Source of the DNA: Pseudooceanicola marinus
GTDB taxonomy: Bacteria > Pseudomonadota > Alphaproteobacteria > Rhodobacterales > Rhodobacteraceae
Direction of reading: 5' to 3'
DNA: 64,000 nt
Assembly (NCBI RefSeq): GCF_002786295.1
Contig: NZ_PGTC01000016.1
Location: forward strand, 126,501-190,500
Each line of letters opens with the position of its first letter. The stretch's first letter is position 1. This document shows, one piece after another, positions 53,358-61,420 of the stretch. Below the pieces are notes generated by a model. That model ran no database searches. It worked only from the letters and a program-made list of their open reading frames with translations, and had not been told where the DNA came from. The position numbers and the translations under genes are program-made.

Positions 53358-53385
53358 AAAGCCGCGCCGCAGAGCGCGGCTTTTT
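53358..53385 (+). terminator. Rho-independent terminator of rpmG
   Basis: GCCGCGC (53361-53367) pairs with GCGCGGC (53374-53380), with outer AAA/TTT pairs, and a TTTTT run follows. Confidence 0.93.
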
Positions 53386-53467
53386 GCTTTTGGGCCGCGC
53401 CCTGTCTCCCCCCCCCACACCCGACAGGCCCCGGTAACCGCCGGGGTGAGAGACAAGGACCGCCCCG

Positions 53468-54178
53468 ATGCCCCTTTCTTCCGGCGAAGACACGCCCCCC
53501 GACCATTCCGACGAGCCCTTGCATGAGGGCGAGCTGGCGGAACTGCTGACCGCACGCGCCGCGCCTGCGGCCCCTGCTCAGCCCGCCCTACGCCCGAGCC
53601 TCGACACCGATCGGGGCGCCCTTGCGGCGGTCCTGTCCGCCGCCCCGCGCAAGCTGGCGCCGGTGATCCTGCCGGACGACCTGATGATGCGTCCCGGACT
53701 GCCCGCGGATACCGAGGCGCTGAACCGGATGCTGGCACGCTCCTACCGGGCGCTGCTAGCCCCAGACTACCCGGCCGAGCTGCTGCGCGAGGCGCTGCCC
53801 TTCGTAAAGCGGCCGCGCCCCGGCCTGCTGACCTGCGGCACCTATTTCCTGGCGCTGGATCCGGCGGATGACCGGGTGCTGGCGGCGGGTGGCTGGACCG
53901 ATACCTCGCCCTGGGGTGCGGCCGGTCGGCCCGGTGAGGGGCACGTGCGCCATGTCGCCACCGATCCCGATGTCGCCCGCCAGGGGCTCGGACGGCAGAT
54001 CATGGGGCAGGTCATCCGCTCTGCGACCGCCGCGGGGGTGGAGCTGCTGCATTGCCAGGCGACGCTGACCGCCGTGCCCTTCTATGAAAGCCTGGGCTTC
54101 GAGGCGCGCGGGGAGATCGACCTGCGGCTGCCCAACGGGCTGTTGTTCCCGGCGGTGCAGATGCGTTGGCGGGCCTGA
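53468..54178 (+). CDS. GNAT N-acetyltransferase with N-terminal extension
   Basis: A 236-residue protein. The first 70 residues are Ala/Pro-rich and probably disordered. The GNAT domain follows, with MMRPGLPADTEALNRMLARSY, GHVRHVATDPDVARQGLGRQIMG (acetyl-CoA loop RQGLG) and LHCQATLTAVPFYESLGFEARG. PNGLLFPAVQMRW ends the fold. It lies downstream of rpmG beyond a terminator and is convergent with the Bax-inhibitor-like gene. Substrate unknown. Confidence 0.85.
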   Translation: MPLSSGEDTPPDHSDEPLHEGELAELLTARAAPAAPAQPALRPSLDTDRGALAAVLSAAPRKLAPVILPDDLMMRPGLPADTEALNRMLARSYRALLAPDYPAELLREALPFVKRPRPGLLTCGTYFLALDPADDRVLAAGGWTDTSPWGAAGRPGEGHVRHVATDPDVARQGLGRQIMGQVIRSATAAGVELLHCQATLTAVPFYESLGFEARGEIDLRLPNGLLFPAVQMRWRA

Positions 54179-54212
54179 GGCGCGCGGCAATGGCGCCGAT
54201 ACTCAGGCAAAG

Positions 54213-54241
54213 AAAAAGGCCGGTCCCTCGGGGCCGGCCTT
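54213..54241 (-). terminator. Terminator between the GNAT gene and the Bax-inhibitor-like gene
   Basis: AAGGCCGG (54216-54223) pairs with CCGGCCTT (54234-54241). On the minus strand it is followed by TTTTTCTTT from the A tract before it. The stem could also act on the plus strand, but the T tract is weaker there. Confidence 0.8.
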
Positions 54242-54269
54242 CGTCGTTGTTTTCAGATCCTTGCGCAGA

Positions 54270-55007
54270 TCACTCGCGGTTGCCGAGGAACTGCAGCAGG
54301 AACATGAACAGGTTGATGAAGTCCAGGTAGAGCTGCAGGGCGCCCATGATCGCGGACTTGCCCAGCCACTCCTGGTCCATCGAATGGGCGTGCTGCAGGT
54401 AGGTGGTCTTGATGTTCTGCGTGTCGTAGGCGGTCAGGCCTGCGAAGATCAGGACACCGATCGCGGAGATCGCGAAGTGCAGCGCGGGGGAGCCCAGGAA
54501 GATGTTGATGATCGAGGCCACGACCAGGCCGATCACACCCATCATCAGGAAGGCACCCCAACCGGAGATGTCACGCTTCGTGGTGTAGCCGTAGAGGGAC
54601 AGGCCGGCGAAGGCGATCGAGGTCACCAGGAAGACCTGGGCGATCGAGATGCCGGTGAAGGCCACGAAGATCCACGACAGGGACAGGCCCATCACCGCCG
54701 AGAAGACATAGAAGAACGTCTGCGCACCGGCAGCCGACAGTCGGTTGATCATGGCGCCGAAGCCGAAGACCATCAGCAGCGGAGCGAACATGATGATCCA
54801 GCCCAGGATATTGGGCTGCAGCGTCTGCGGGTCGCGGAAGATGCCGAGCAGCTCGGGCGAGGAGCCGACGGCCCAGGCCACGAGGAAGGTCAGCAGCGTG
54901 CCCACGGACATGGTTCCGTAGACTTTGTTCATGTGGGCGCGGAGCCCTTCGTCGATGGCGGCGGACCGGCTACCTGCCGTTGCCTGCATCGTTCTGTAGT
55001 CAGCCAT
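54270..55007 (-). CDS. Bax inhibitor-1/YccA family membrane protein
   Basis: A 245-residue inner-membrane protein with seven hydrophobic segments. The N-terminal part reads AAIDEGLRAHMNKVYGTMSVGTLLTF, and the family-specific LTAYDTQNIKTTYLQHAHSM lies near residue 195. The C-terminal LYLDFINLFMFLLQFLGNRE is also diagnostic. Relatives act as pH-sensitive ion channels or in protease regulation (YccA-FtsH). The promoter and terminator show it is monocistronic. Confidence 0.95.
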   Translation of the reverse strand: MADYRTMQATAGSRSAAIDEGLRAHMNKVYGTMSVGTLLTFLVAWAVGSSPELLGIFRDPQTLQPNILGWIIMFAPLLMVFGFGAMINRLSAAGAQTFFYVFSAVMGLSLSWIFVAFTGISIAQVFLVTSIAFAGLSLYGYTTKRDISGWGAFLMMGVIGLVVASIINIFLGSPALHFAISAIGVLIFAGLTAYDTQNIKTTYLQHAHSMDQEWLGKSAIMGALQLYLDFINLFMFLLQFLGNRE

Positions 55008-55056
55008 TCTTGCCTCCGATCAAACAGCAAAGCCCATGGGGGCGGATGTCGTGTCC

Positions 55057-55085
55057 AATATCGGGAAGGTGGCCCCCGTTTTCAA
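55057..55085 (-). promoter_or_regulatory. Promoter of the Bax-inhibitor-like gene
   Basis: On the minus strand, TTGAAA (55085-55080), 17 bases, GATATT (55062-55057), 50 bases before the start codon. The rest of the gap up to 55213 shows no gene. Confidence 0.5.
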
Positions 55086-55212
55086 GATTTTCAGCTCGCA
55101 AATCGCGCCGGTGAAGGCCTTTTTGCCGGGCTTTCAACGCCCCTGTGCTCGGGCGGAGTGCCCCGAGCCTTGAACATAAGGCTATGCGGCCCGGAAGGGG
55201 TTTGAAAAATCA

Positions 55213-55267
55213 GAAGAAAAAACCCGCAGGCCGAGGTCACCCATCGGGGGAACCGGGCGCTGCGGGT
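55213..55267 (-). terminator. Terminator downstream of the DUF1127 gene
   Basis: ACCCGCAG (55222-55229) is complementary to CTGCGGGT (55260-55267) around a 30-base GC-rich interior. TTTTTTC follows on the minus strand. The stop codon is about 120 bases upstream, so a long 3' untranslated region or small RNA could be released. Confidence 0.6.
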
Positions 55268-55389
55268 CAGTCACGGACCGTCGGGAACGGTCACGGGGAG
55301 ATAGGGGCCGCGCCGCCCGCAGGGGCAGGACGGGCGCGGCAGGGCGTGGCGGGCACTGGGGGGCTGTGCGCGTCACCGCCGGGATGGGA

Positions 55390-55605
55390 TCAGAACGGGC
55401 GCACCGGGGTGTCCCAGATCGGGCGGGCGGATTCGAGGCGCGCCTGGTCGGGGGTGATGCCGATGTCCTTCAGCAGGGCCGCGTCGAGATTGCGCAGGGC
55501 GCGGCGTTCGCGGTGAATGCCCAGCATGGTCATCAGGCGGGCGAAAGGCGCGCGGGACGCGCGCGGGGTGCAGGCGACGTCGGACGTCAGGCTTTGGGTG
55601 CTCAT
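55390..55605 (-). CDS. DUF1127 small protein
   Basis: A 71-residue Arg-rich protein. The DUF1127 (YjiS-like) core is FARLMTMLGIHRERRALRNL followed by DAALLKDIGITPDQARLES. Such proteins are small, basic and often stress-induced in alphaproteobacteria; some affect RNA stability or small-RNA maturation, as reported for Rhodobacter. GAAAGG precedes the ATG at 55605. It diverges from a LysR gene, with an AT-rich 126-bp region between. Confidence 0.88.
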   Translation of the reverse strand: MSTQSLTSDVACTPRASRAPFARLMTMLGIHRERRALRNLDAALLKDIGITPDQARLESARPIWDTPVRPF

Positions 55606-55656
55606 CGGTCTTACCTTTCAAAAATTGATGAGTGAGCGAGGGCTTCATGATTTCTG

Positions 55657-55683
55657 TTGATGTATATGCGCCCGTATGATCAA
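55657..55683. promoter_or_regulatory. Candidate LysR-type site between DUF1127 and LysR genes
   Basis: TTGAT (55657-55661) and ATCAA (55679-55683) are inverted repeats around a 17-base interior in an unusually AT-rich divergent spacer. Position fits a LysR operator; the match is short. Confidence 0.3.
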
Positions 55684-55731
55684 TATTGAAAATGAATGTT
55701 TCTGACGGATCACATCACGAGGGGTGATGAT

Positions 55732-56694
55732 ATGCGAAATCTCGACATGACATCGCTGCGCAGCTTCGTTGCCGTGGCGGACCACGGTGGCGTGACCAAG
55801 GCGGCCGGCATCCTCAACTTCACCCAGAGCGCGGTGTCGATGCAGTTGAAGCGGCTGGAGGAAATGCTGGGTATCGCCCTACTGGACCGGTCGAACCGGC
55901 GCATCGCGCTGACGCCTGCGGGCGAACAACTGCTGGGCTATGCGCGTCGCATCATCGACATGAATGATGAGGCGCTGACCCGGCTGACCTGCAAGAGCTA
56001 CGAGGGCGAGATCGTCCTGGGCGTGCCCCATGACATCGTCTACCCGGTGGTGCCGACGGTGCTGCAGCAGTTCGCGCAGGAGTTCCCGCGCATGAAGGTG
56101 CAGCTGGTCTCGGCCTATACCCGCAGCCTGAAGGAAAGCTTCGACCGGGGTGAGACGGATATCATCCTGACCACGGAGGCGGAGCCTGACAATCGCGGCG
56201 AGATCCTGGATGAACGCCCCCTGGCCTGGATCGGGGCCCCGGGCGGACAGGCCTGGCGGCAGCGCCCGCTGCGCTTTGCCTCGGGGCGCAATTGCCTGTT
56301 CCGGCCGCTGGTGATCCGCACCATGGAAGAGAACAGCGTCGACTGGGAAAACGCCGTGGATACCTCCAGTGACCGCACGGTCGAGGCGACGGTCAGCGCC
56401 GACCTGGCCGTTTCGGCGATGATCGCCGGGACCGAGCCGCCGCAGCTGGCCGTGGTGGATCATGGCGGGGACCTGCCCGAACTGGGCACCCAGAAGATCT
56501 GCATGTACCGCCAGGATCGCGGCGCCGGCCAGGTGATGGAGCGCATGGCGGAGATGCTGCGCCTGGGCTTCAGCTGCAGTTCCGGCGGCTACAAGTCTGC
56601 CGCGCAACGCGAGGCGGAACAGGGCGGCGCCAGCGGCCTGGGCCGCTACGCCTGGCAGCAGGAACTGAGCCGGACCCGTCGCGCCTCTGTCTGA
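55732..56694 (+). CDS. LysR family transcriptional regulator (LrhA-like)
   Basis: A 320-residue LysR-type regulator. The winged helix is LDMTSLRSFVAVADHGGVTK, then FTQSAVSMQLKRLEEMLGIALLDR. The ligand domain begins EGEIVLGVPHDIVYPVVPTVL. The N-terminal sequence is the LrhA/HexA type. The C-terminus after the last core strand is long and Ser/Gly/Gln-rich (GLGRYAWQQELSRTRRASV), unusual for the family. ATG at 55732 has GAGGGG seven bases upstream. It diverges from the DUF1127 gene. Confidence 0.92.
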   Translation: MRNLDMTSLRSFVAVADHGGVTKAAGILNFTQSAVSMQLKRLEEMLGIALLDRSNRRIALTPAGEQLLGYARRIIDMNDEALTRLTCKSYEGEIVLGVPHDIVYPVVPTVLQQFAQEFPRMKVQLVSAYTRSLKESFDRGETDIILTTEAEPDNRGEILDERPLAWIGAPGGQAWRQRPLRFASGRNCLFRPLVIRTMEENSVDWENAVDTSSDRTVEATVSADLAVSAMIAGTEPPQLAVVDHGGDLPELGTQKICMYRQDRGAGQVMERMAEMLRLGFSCSSGGYKSAAQREAEQGGASGLGRYAWQQELSRTRRASV

Positions 56695-56749
56695 TGGCAC
56701 CGCCGCAGCAGGGAGGCCCGTGCCGGGCGCCCCTGCCGACTGACTTGGC

Positions 56750-57706
56750 TCAGGGCTGGATGATGACCTTGCCCGACGCGGCGCGGTCGCGCAGCAGGTC
56801 CAGCCCTTCCATCGCCTGCTCCAGCGGCAGGCGGTGGCTGATGTGGGGGTGGATGCGCCCCTGGGCATGCCAGTCCAGCAGCGTGGCCAGCGATCGGGTC
56901 AGCACCTCGGGGCGGAACTTGAAATAGGCGCCCCAGTAGAAGCCGATCAGGTCGATGTTCTTCACCAGCATGTGGTTGGGCTTGATCGCCGGCGTGCTGC
57001 CCGAGGCAAAGCCGATCAGCAGATAGCGCGCCTCCGGATTGCAGGCGCGGAACGCCGCCTCGCCCAGGGCGCCGCCCACAGGGTCATAGACCACGTCAGC
57101 CCCGCCAAGCGCCTTCACCTCGGCGCGCAGGTCGGCCGTTTCGCTGTCCAGGTAGATGTCGGCCCCGGCGCTGCGCGCGATCTCCTCCTTGTCGGCACCT
57201 CGGGCCACGGCGATGACCCGGGCGCCCATCAACTTGCCCAGTTCTACCGCCGTCAGCCCGACCCCGCCGGTGGCCCCCAGCACCAGAAGCGTCTCGCCCG
57301 GGCGCAGGCGCGCGCGGTGGTCAAGCGCCAGGTGGGAGGTGCCGTAGGCGATCTGAAGGGCCGCCGCCGAATCGTAATCCATCCCCTCGGGCAGGGTCAC
57401 GGCGCGATCGGCAGATACGATGGCGTAATCGGCGAGACCTCCCTGCCCAGGGAAGGCTGCGACTCGCGTGTCGGTTGCAATGTCAACGCCGTCGCCCACG
57501 GCCCGGACAAGGCCCGAAATTTCCATGCCGAGTGTAAATGGGTGAGTCGGCGTTTCCTGGTATTGGCCCCGGATCATGAGCAAATCGGCGAAGTTCAAAC
57601 CGCAGGCTCGGACCTCGACCAGCAGTTCTCCCGGACCCGGGGTGTCTGCGTCCAAATGTTCCAACTGGGGTTGACTGTCAGCACCCCGACACCGCCACGC
57701 GCGCAT
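56750..57706 (-). CDS. NADPH:quinone oxidoreductase family protein (MDR superfamily)
   Basis: A 318-residue zinc-free medium-chain reductase. GroES-like part: VRACGLNFADLLMIRGQYQ and PFTLGMEISGLVRAVG. Rossmann part: LVLGATGGVGLTAVELGKLMGARVIAVA near 141-168, then ADVVYDPVGGALGEAAFR. YLLIGFASGSTPAIKPNHMLVKNIDLIGFYWG is typical of quinone-oxidoreductase-like members. It reduces quinones or enones with NADPH. AGGAGAGG precedes the ATG. It is monocistronic and convergent with the LysR gene. Confidence 0.92.
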   Translation of the reverse strand: MRAWRCRGADSQPQLEHLDADTPGPGELLVEVRACGLNFADLLMIRGQYQETPTHPFTLGMEISGLVRAVGDGVDIATDTRVAAFPGQGGLADYAIVSADRAVTLPEGMDYDSAAALQIAYGTSHLALDHRARLRPGETLLVLGATGGVGLTAVELGKLMGARVIAVARGADKEEIARSAGADIYLDSETADLRAEVKALGGADVVYDPVGGALGEAAFRACNPEARYLLIGFASGSTPAIKPNHMLVKNIDLIGFYWGAYFKFRPEVLTRSLATLLDWHAQGRIHPHISHRLPLEQAMEGLDLLRDRAASGKVIIQP

Positions 57707-58032
57707 TTGCCTCTCCTATTGTTGTTTGATTTCGGGAGGATAGTTTGCTTAGAAACGATCTTCTCCCGGGCCCTCCTCGTTGCAATTCTTGCTGCAATGC
57801 GGCGGTTCCTGCAAGTTTAGGAAATCAGGACGCTTGATGCACATCTGCCAATTGAGTTAACTATTTCGTCAGTCTGCTCTTTCGGGTGGAGACAAGTTGC
57901 GTAAAAGTTGAAAACTGTTACGATCCTCTCACGCTGTAGGGATGTGCGGCGTGTCAAAAACGAAAACCAAAGCTCGGCTTGGCGGCTCTCGTACTTCGCG
58001 AGGGGCGACGTCGGGTATGACAGGAGCCGCGA
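57707..58032. other. Intergenic region upstream of the Xre-type gene
   Basis: 326 bases between divergent genes, AT-richer than the surroundings. TTGAAA at about 57908 and ACGATCC further on could be part of an Xre gene promoter. No convincing -10 or operator repeat is seen, and no credible ORF or RNA gene. Confidence 0.4.
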
Positions 58033-58413
58033 ATGACTCATCCGGTCGATGTGCACGTGGGAAAACGGATCCGGCATCGCCGCTGGCTGGTCGGAATGAC
58101 CCAGCAGCAGCTTGCCGAACGCGTTGGCATTAAGTTTCAGCAGATCCAGAAATACGAAACCGGCGCGAACCGCGTCAGCGCTTCCCGGCTTTGGGATATC
58201 GCCGACTCGCTGGACGTTCCCGTCAGCTTCTTCTTCGAAGGTATCGAAGGTGAGGCGGCAGAGGGCGAAGCCGCAGTCGCACCGACCGCCGTGCCGGCCG
58301 ATGTGATGGGCGACAAGGAAGCGCTGGACCTGATCCGGTCCTACTACGCGATTCCCGAGAACCAGCGCCGCCGCCTGTTCGAACTGGCCCGCGTGCTGAG
58401 TGACGTCGCCTGA
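58033..58413 (+). CDS. Xre-family helix-turn-helix regulator
   Basis: A 126-residue regulator. The HTH_3 domain (about 9-64) reads GKRIRHRRWLVGMTQQQLAERVGIKFQQIQ with KYETGANRVSASRLWDIADSL. FFFEGIEGEAAEGEAA is an acidic linker. The C-terminal helix ALDLIRSYYAIPENQRRRLFELAR is shared by many alphaproteobacterial Xre regulators. No operon partner is adjacent. The ligand and targets are unknown. Confidence 0.93.
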   Translation: MTHPVDVHVGKRIRHRRWLVGMTQQQLAERVGIKFQQIQKYETGANRVSASRLWDIADSLDVPVSFFFEGIEGEAAEGEAAVAPTAVPADVMGDKEALDLIRSYYAIPENQRRRLFELARVLSDVA

Positions 58414-58679
58414 AAGGGCGATCAGGTGTGATCTGACCTGGGGACGCAGGTTCGATTGGCCATTCAAGAATGACCTTGGCCCGTGGAGGGCCGACAGGGG
58501 CGATCAGGATCCGGGGTGGCGGATCCGATGATCGACATGGGGACAGTGATCGGCCGGGCGGGACCCCGGCAGGACACGAGACTTCAGAAAATGCGGTGTG
58601 TGCAGTGGCCCGTGACTCTTGTCACCGGGGCCATCTCGGGCTAGCTCTCGCCTCCACGTGACGTAGGGAAGGCGAGACG

Positions 58680-59483
58680 ATGCAGCCGGATGGAACCGAG
58701 ATCCTGGCGACGGCGCACGAAATGGCCGAGGCCGCCCGCGCGGCGATCCTGCCGCATTTCCGCAGCCAGACCCTTTCCGAGGACAACAAGCTGGCCGGGG
58801 GCTACGACCCGGTGACCGAGGCCGACCGCGCCGCGGAACGTGCCATGCGCAAGGTGCTGGCAGACCGGCGCCCGCAGGACGCGATCCTGGGCGAGGAATA
58901 TGGCGCCCAGTCGGGCGACAGCGGCCTGACCTGGGTGCTGGATCCGATCGATGGCACTCGCGGCTTCGTCAGCGGCACGCCGACCTGGGGCGTGCTCATC
59001 GGTCTCACCGATGGCGACCGGGTCCTGATGGGCATGGTCGACCAGCCCTACACCGGCGAACGATTCTGGGGTGGCTTCGGAGAGGCCCGGATGACCGGCC
59101 CGCAGGGAGACCGCCCGCTGGCGGCCCGCGCCGAGACGCCGGGCGGTCTTGCCGGTGCGATCCTCTTCACCACCTTCCCCGAGGTCGGCAGCCCGACCGA
59201 GGCCGAGGCCTTCCGCGCCGTGGCCGAACAGGTGAAGCTGACCCGCTATGGCATGGATTGCTATGCCTACGCCCTGCTGGCGGCCGGTCAGGTCGATCTG
59301 GTGATCGAGGCCGGGCTGAATTCCTACGATATCCAGGGGCCCCTGGGCGTGATCGAGGCCGCCGGCGGTCTCGTCACCGACTGGCGTGGTGGCCCGGCCC
59401 TGCAGGGCGGGCGCGTTCTGGCGGCGGCGAACCCGGCGATCCATCGCGCGGCGCTGGACATTCTCGCGGCTTTCCCGGAATAA
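58680..59483 (+). CDS. hisN: Histidinol-phosphatase of the inositol monophosphatase family
   Basis: A 267-residue Mg-dependent phosphatase. The metal-site motifs are ILGEEYGAQ, WVLDPIDGTRGFVSG (Asp pair) and NSYDIQGPLGVIEAAGG, where YD replaces the WD of inositol phosphatases as in HisN. PVTEADRAAERAMR is the N-terminal signature. HisN removes phosphate from histidinol phosphate in histidine synthesis, though related enzymes act on inositol phosphate. It lies six bases before an amidohydrolase gene. Confidence 0.88.
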   Translation: MQPDGTEILATAHEMAEAARAAILPHFRSQTLSEDNKLAGGYDPVTEADRAAERAMRKVLADRRPQDAILGEEYGAQSGDSGLTWVLDPIDGTRGFVSGTPTWGVLIGLTDGDRVLMGMVDQPYTGERFWGGFGEARMTGPQGDRPLAARAETPGGLAGAILFTTFPEVGSPTEAEAFRAVAEQVKLTRYGMDCYAYALLAAGQVDLVIEAGLNSYDIQGPLGVIEAAGGLVTDWRGGPALQGGRVLAAANPAIHRAALDILAAFPE

Positions 59484-59489
59484 AGTCGC

Positions 59490-60830
59490 ATGGAGCGCAG
59501 CTACCTGATCCGCAACGCGGAACACATCCTGACGATGGATGATCACCGGACCGAGCTTTTCGGCGCCGACATCCTTGTCTCCGGCGGCAAGATTCGCGCC
59601 ATCGGCCCCAAGCTCAGCCAGCCCGAGGCGGAGGTGATCGACGCCACCGGCTGCGTGGTGACGCCCGGGCTGGTGAACACCCACCACCATCTGTTCCAGA
59701 CGCTTACGCGGGCGGTGCCGGCGGCACAGGATGCTCTGCTCTTCGGCTGGCTGCAAACGCTTTACCCGATATGGGAACGCTTCGGCCCGGCCGAAATGCG
59801 TTCTTCCGCGATGATCGGCCTGGCGGAACTGGCCCTGTCGGGCTGTTCGCTGACCTCCGATCACCTGTACCTCTTCCCCAACGGGTCGCGGCTGGATGAC
59901 ACCATCGAGGCGGCGGCGGAGGTCGGCCTGCGGTTCCACCCTACGCGCGGCGCCATGTCCATCGGCGTCAGCCAGGGCGGCCTGCCGCCCGACAACCTGG
60001 TGGAGGACGAGGCGGCGATCCTCGACGATTGCATTCGCGTCATCGACACCTTCCACGACCCGAGCGAAGGGTCCATGCTGCGTGTGGGCATCGCCCCCTG
60101 TTCGCCCTTCTCCGTCTCCCGCGAGCTGATGCGCGATGCGGCCCTGCTGGCGCGGGACAAGCGGGTGATGCTGCATACCCACTTGGCGGAAAACGCCGAG
60201 GACATCGCCTATTCCGAGGCCAATTTCGGCTGCCGTCCGGGGCAGTACGCTGAGGATCTGGGCTGGACCGGGGACGATGTCTGGCATGCCCATTGCGTCA
60301 AGCTGGACGACAGCGAAGTGGCGCTTTTCGCCCGCACAGGCACGGGCGTGGCCCATTGCCCCTGTTCCAACTGCCGCCTTGGCTCGGGCATCGCGCCGGT
60401 GCGCGGCATGCGCGATGCGGGCGTGAAGGTCGGGCTGGGCGTCGACGGATCGGCCAGCAATGACGGGTCGAACCTGGTGGCCGAGGCGCGGCAGGCGATG
60501 CTGTTGCAGCGGGTCAGCCAGGGGGCTGACGCCATGAGCGCCCGTGAGGCGCTGGAGATCGCGACACGCGGCGGTGCCGATGTGCTGGGCCGCCCCGACT
60601 GCGGGCGCCTGGCCCATGGCAAGCGCGCCGATGTCGCCATCTGGGACGTTTCCGGCATCGACAGTGCCGGAAGCTGGGATCCCGCCGCCCTGCTGCTGGC
60701 TGGGCCGATGCGGGTGAAACACCTGCTGGTCGAGGGCCGGCAGGTGGTGCGCGACGGGCAGATGCCGCATCTGGATCTGCCGGCGCTGGTGGCGCGGCAG
60801 CGCCAGCTGACCGAAGGGCTGATGGCATGA
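59490..60830 (+). CDS. 8-oxoguanine deaminase-like amidohydrolase
   Basis: A 446-residue metal-dependent deaminase (TrzN/AtzB/8-oxoguanine deaminase group). Metal ligands are in TPGLVNTHHHLFQTLTRAVP, MLHTHLAENAED, WHAHCVKLDDSE and VGLGVDGSASNDGSNL. VAHCPCSNCRLGSGIAPVR gives a Cys-rich segment typical of the 8-oxoguanine deaminase branch. It would convert 8-oxoguanine to urate, or act on a similar purine or triazine. The start is six bases after hisN, and the stop overlaps the next gene by ATGA. The exact substrate is inferred. Confidence 0.87.
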   Translation: MERSYLIRNAEHILTMDDHRTELFGADILVSGGKIRAIGPKLSQPEAEVIDATGCVVTPGLVNTHHHLFQTLTRAVPAAQDALLFGWLQTLYPIWERFGPAEMRSSAMIGLAELALSGCSLTSDHLYLFPNGSRLDDTIEAAAEVGLRFHPTRGAMSIGVSQGGLPPDNLVEDEAAILDDCIRVIDTFHDPSEGSMLRVGIAPCSPFSVSRELMRDAALLARDKRVMLHTHLAENAEDIAYSEANFGCRPGQYAEDLGWTGDDVWHAHCVKLDDSEVALFARTGTGVAHCPCSNCRLGSGIAPVRGMRDAGVKVGLGVDGSASNDGSNLVAEARQAMLLQRVSQGADAMSAREALEIATRGGADVLGRPDCGRLAHGKRADVAIWDVSGIDSAGSWDPAALLLAGPMRVKHLLVEGRQVVRDGQMPHLDLPALVARQRQLTEGLMA

Positions 60831-61363
60831 GCGGCGTTCGGCCTCTGCCCCAGCGCCCGCGCGCGCGCCTGGCCCTGCTGACCTGTCTGGCACTGATGGC
60901 CTGTCAGGGCGGAACGGCCCGGCAGGCGGCCCAGCTGACCGCGCCCGCCGGCGCGGCGGTGGCCCTGCCCGCCAGCCTGCCGGCCCCCGTGGTCACCCGC
61001 GAGCAGGGCGATCTTCTGACGGCGATCAACGCCTTTCGCAGCGCCCGTGGCCGCGCGCCCCTGGAGCCCGATCCGCAGGCGCGCCTGGCGGCGGAACGCC
61101 ATGCCCGTGACCTGCGCGGCCTGGGCGAGCTGAGCCATGTCGGATCCGATGGCAGCAGTGTGGGGGAACGGGTCAGCCGCGAAGGTATGGCCTGGTGCCG
61201 CGTGGCCGAGAACCTGGCCCGCGGCCAGTCCAGCGCCGAGATGGCCGTGACCGGCTGGTCTGTCAGCCCGGGCCACCGCCGCAACCTGCTGGGGGACTAC
61301 ACCCTGGTCGGCACGGCGCGAAACGGCGAGATCTGGGTGGCGGTCTTCGTCAAACCCTGCTGA
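60827..61363 (+). CDS. CAP/SCP-domain lipoprotein
   Basis: A 178-residue exported protein. A basic N-terminus and LALLTCLALMAC form a lipoprotein signal, with the lipidated Cys near residue 26. A bacterial CAP domain follows: LLTAINAFRSARGRAPLEPDPQ, AAERHARDLRGLGELSHVGSDG and AENLARGQSSAEMAVTGWSVSPGHRRNLL. CAP proteins bind lipids or other ligands, and many lack known activity. It is translationally coupled to the deaminase gene and convergent with gltX. No functional link with deamination is known. Confidence 0.88.
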   Translation: MSGVRPLPQRPRARLALLTCLALMACQGGTARQAAQLTAPAGAAVALPASLPAPVVTREQGDLLTAINAFRSARGRAPLEPDPQARLAAERHARDLRGLGELSHVGSDGSSVGERVSREGMAWCRVAENLARGQSSAEMAVTGWSVSPGHRRNLLGDYTLVGTARNGEIWVAVFVKPC

Positions 61364-61420
61364 GCTGCCGCAGGCTCAGGTGAGGGGTGGGGTCGCGCCA
61401 CTGGCGCGACCCGGCGGGCC

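Noticed and set aside
54190-54206. Possible further copy of the GAGTATTT repeat (GATACTC)
   Set aside because: Only seven bases match and neither hairpin is present. The GTCAAAAATACTC at about 11063 was rejected for the same reason.
58414-58679. tRNA suggested by GGTTCGATT near 58449
   Set aside because: No acceptor stem, anticodon arm or 3' CCA context could be folded around it.
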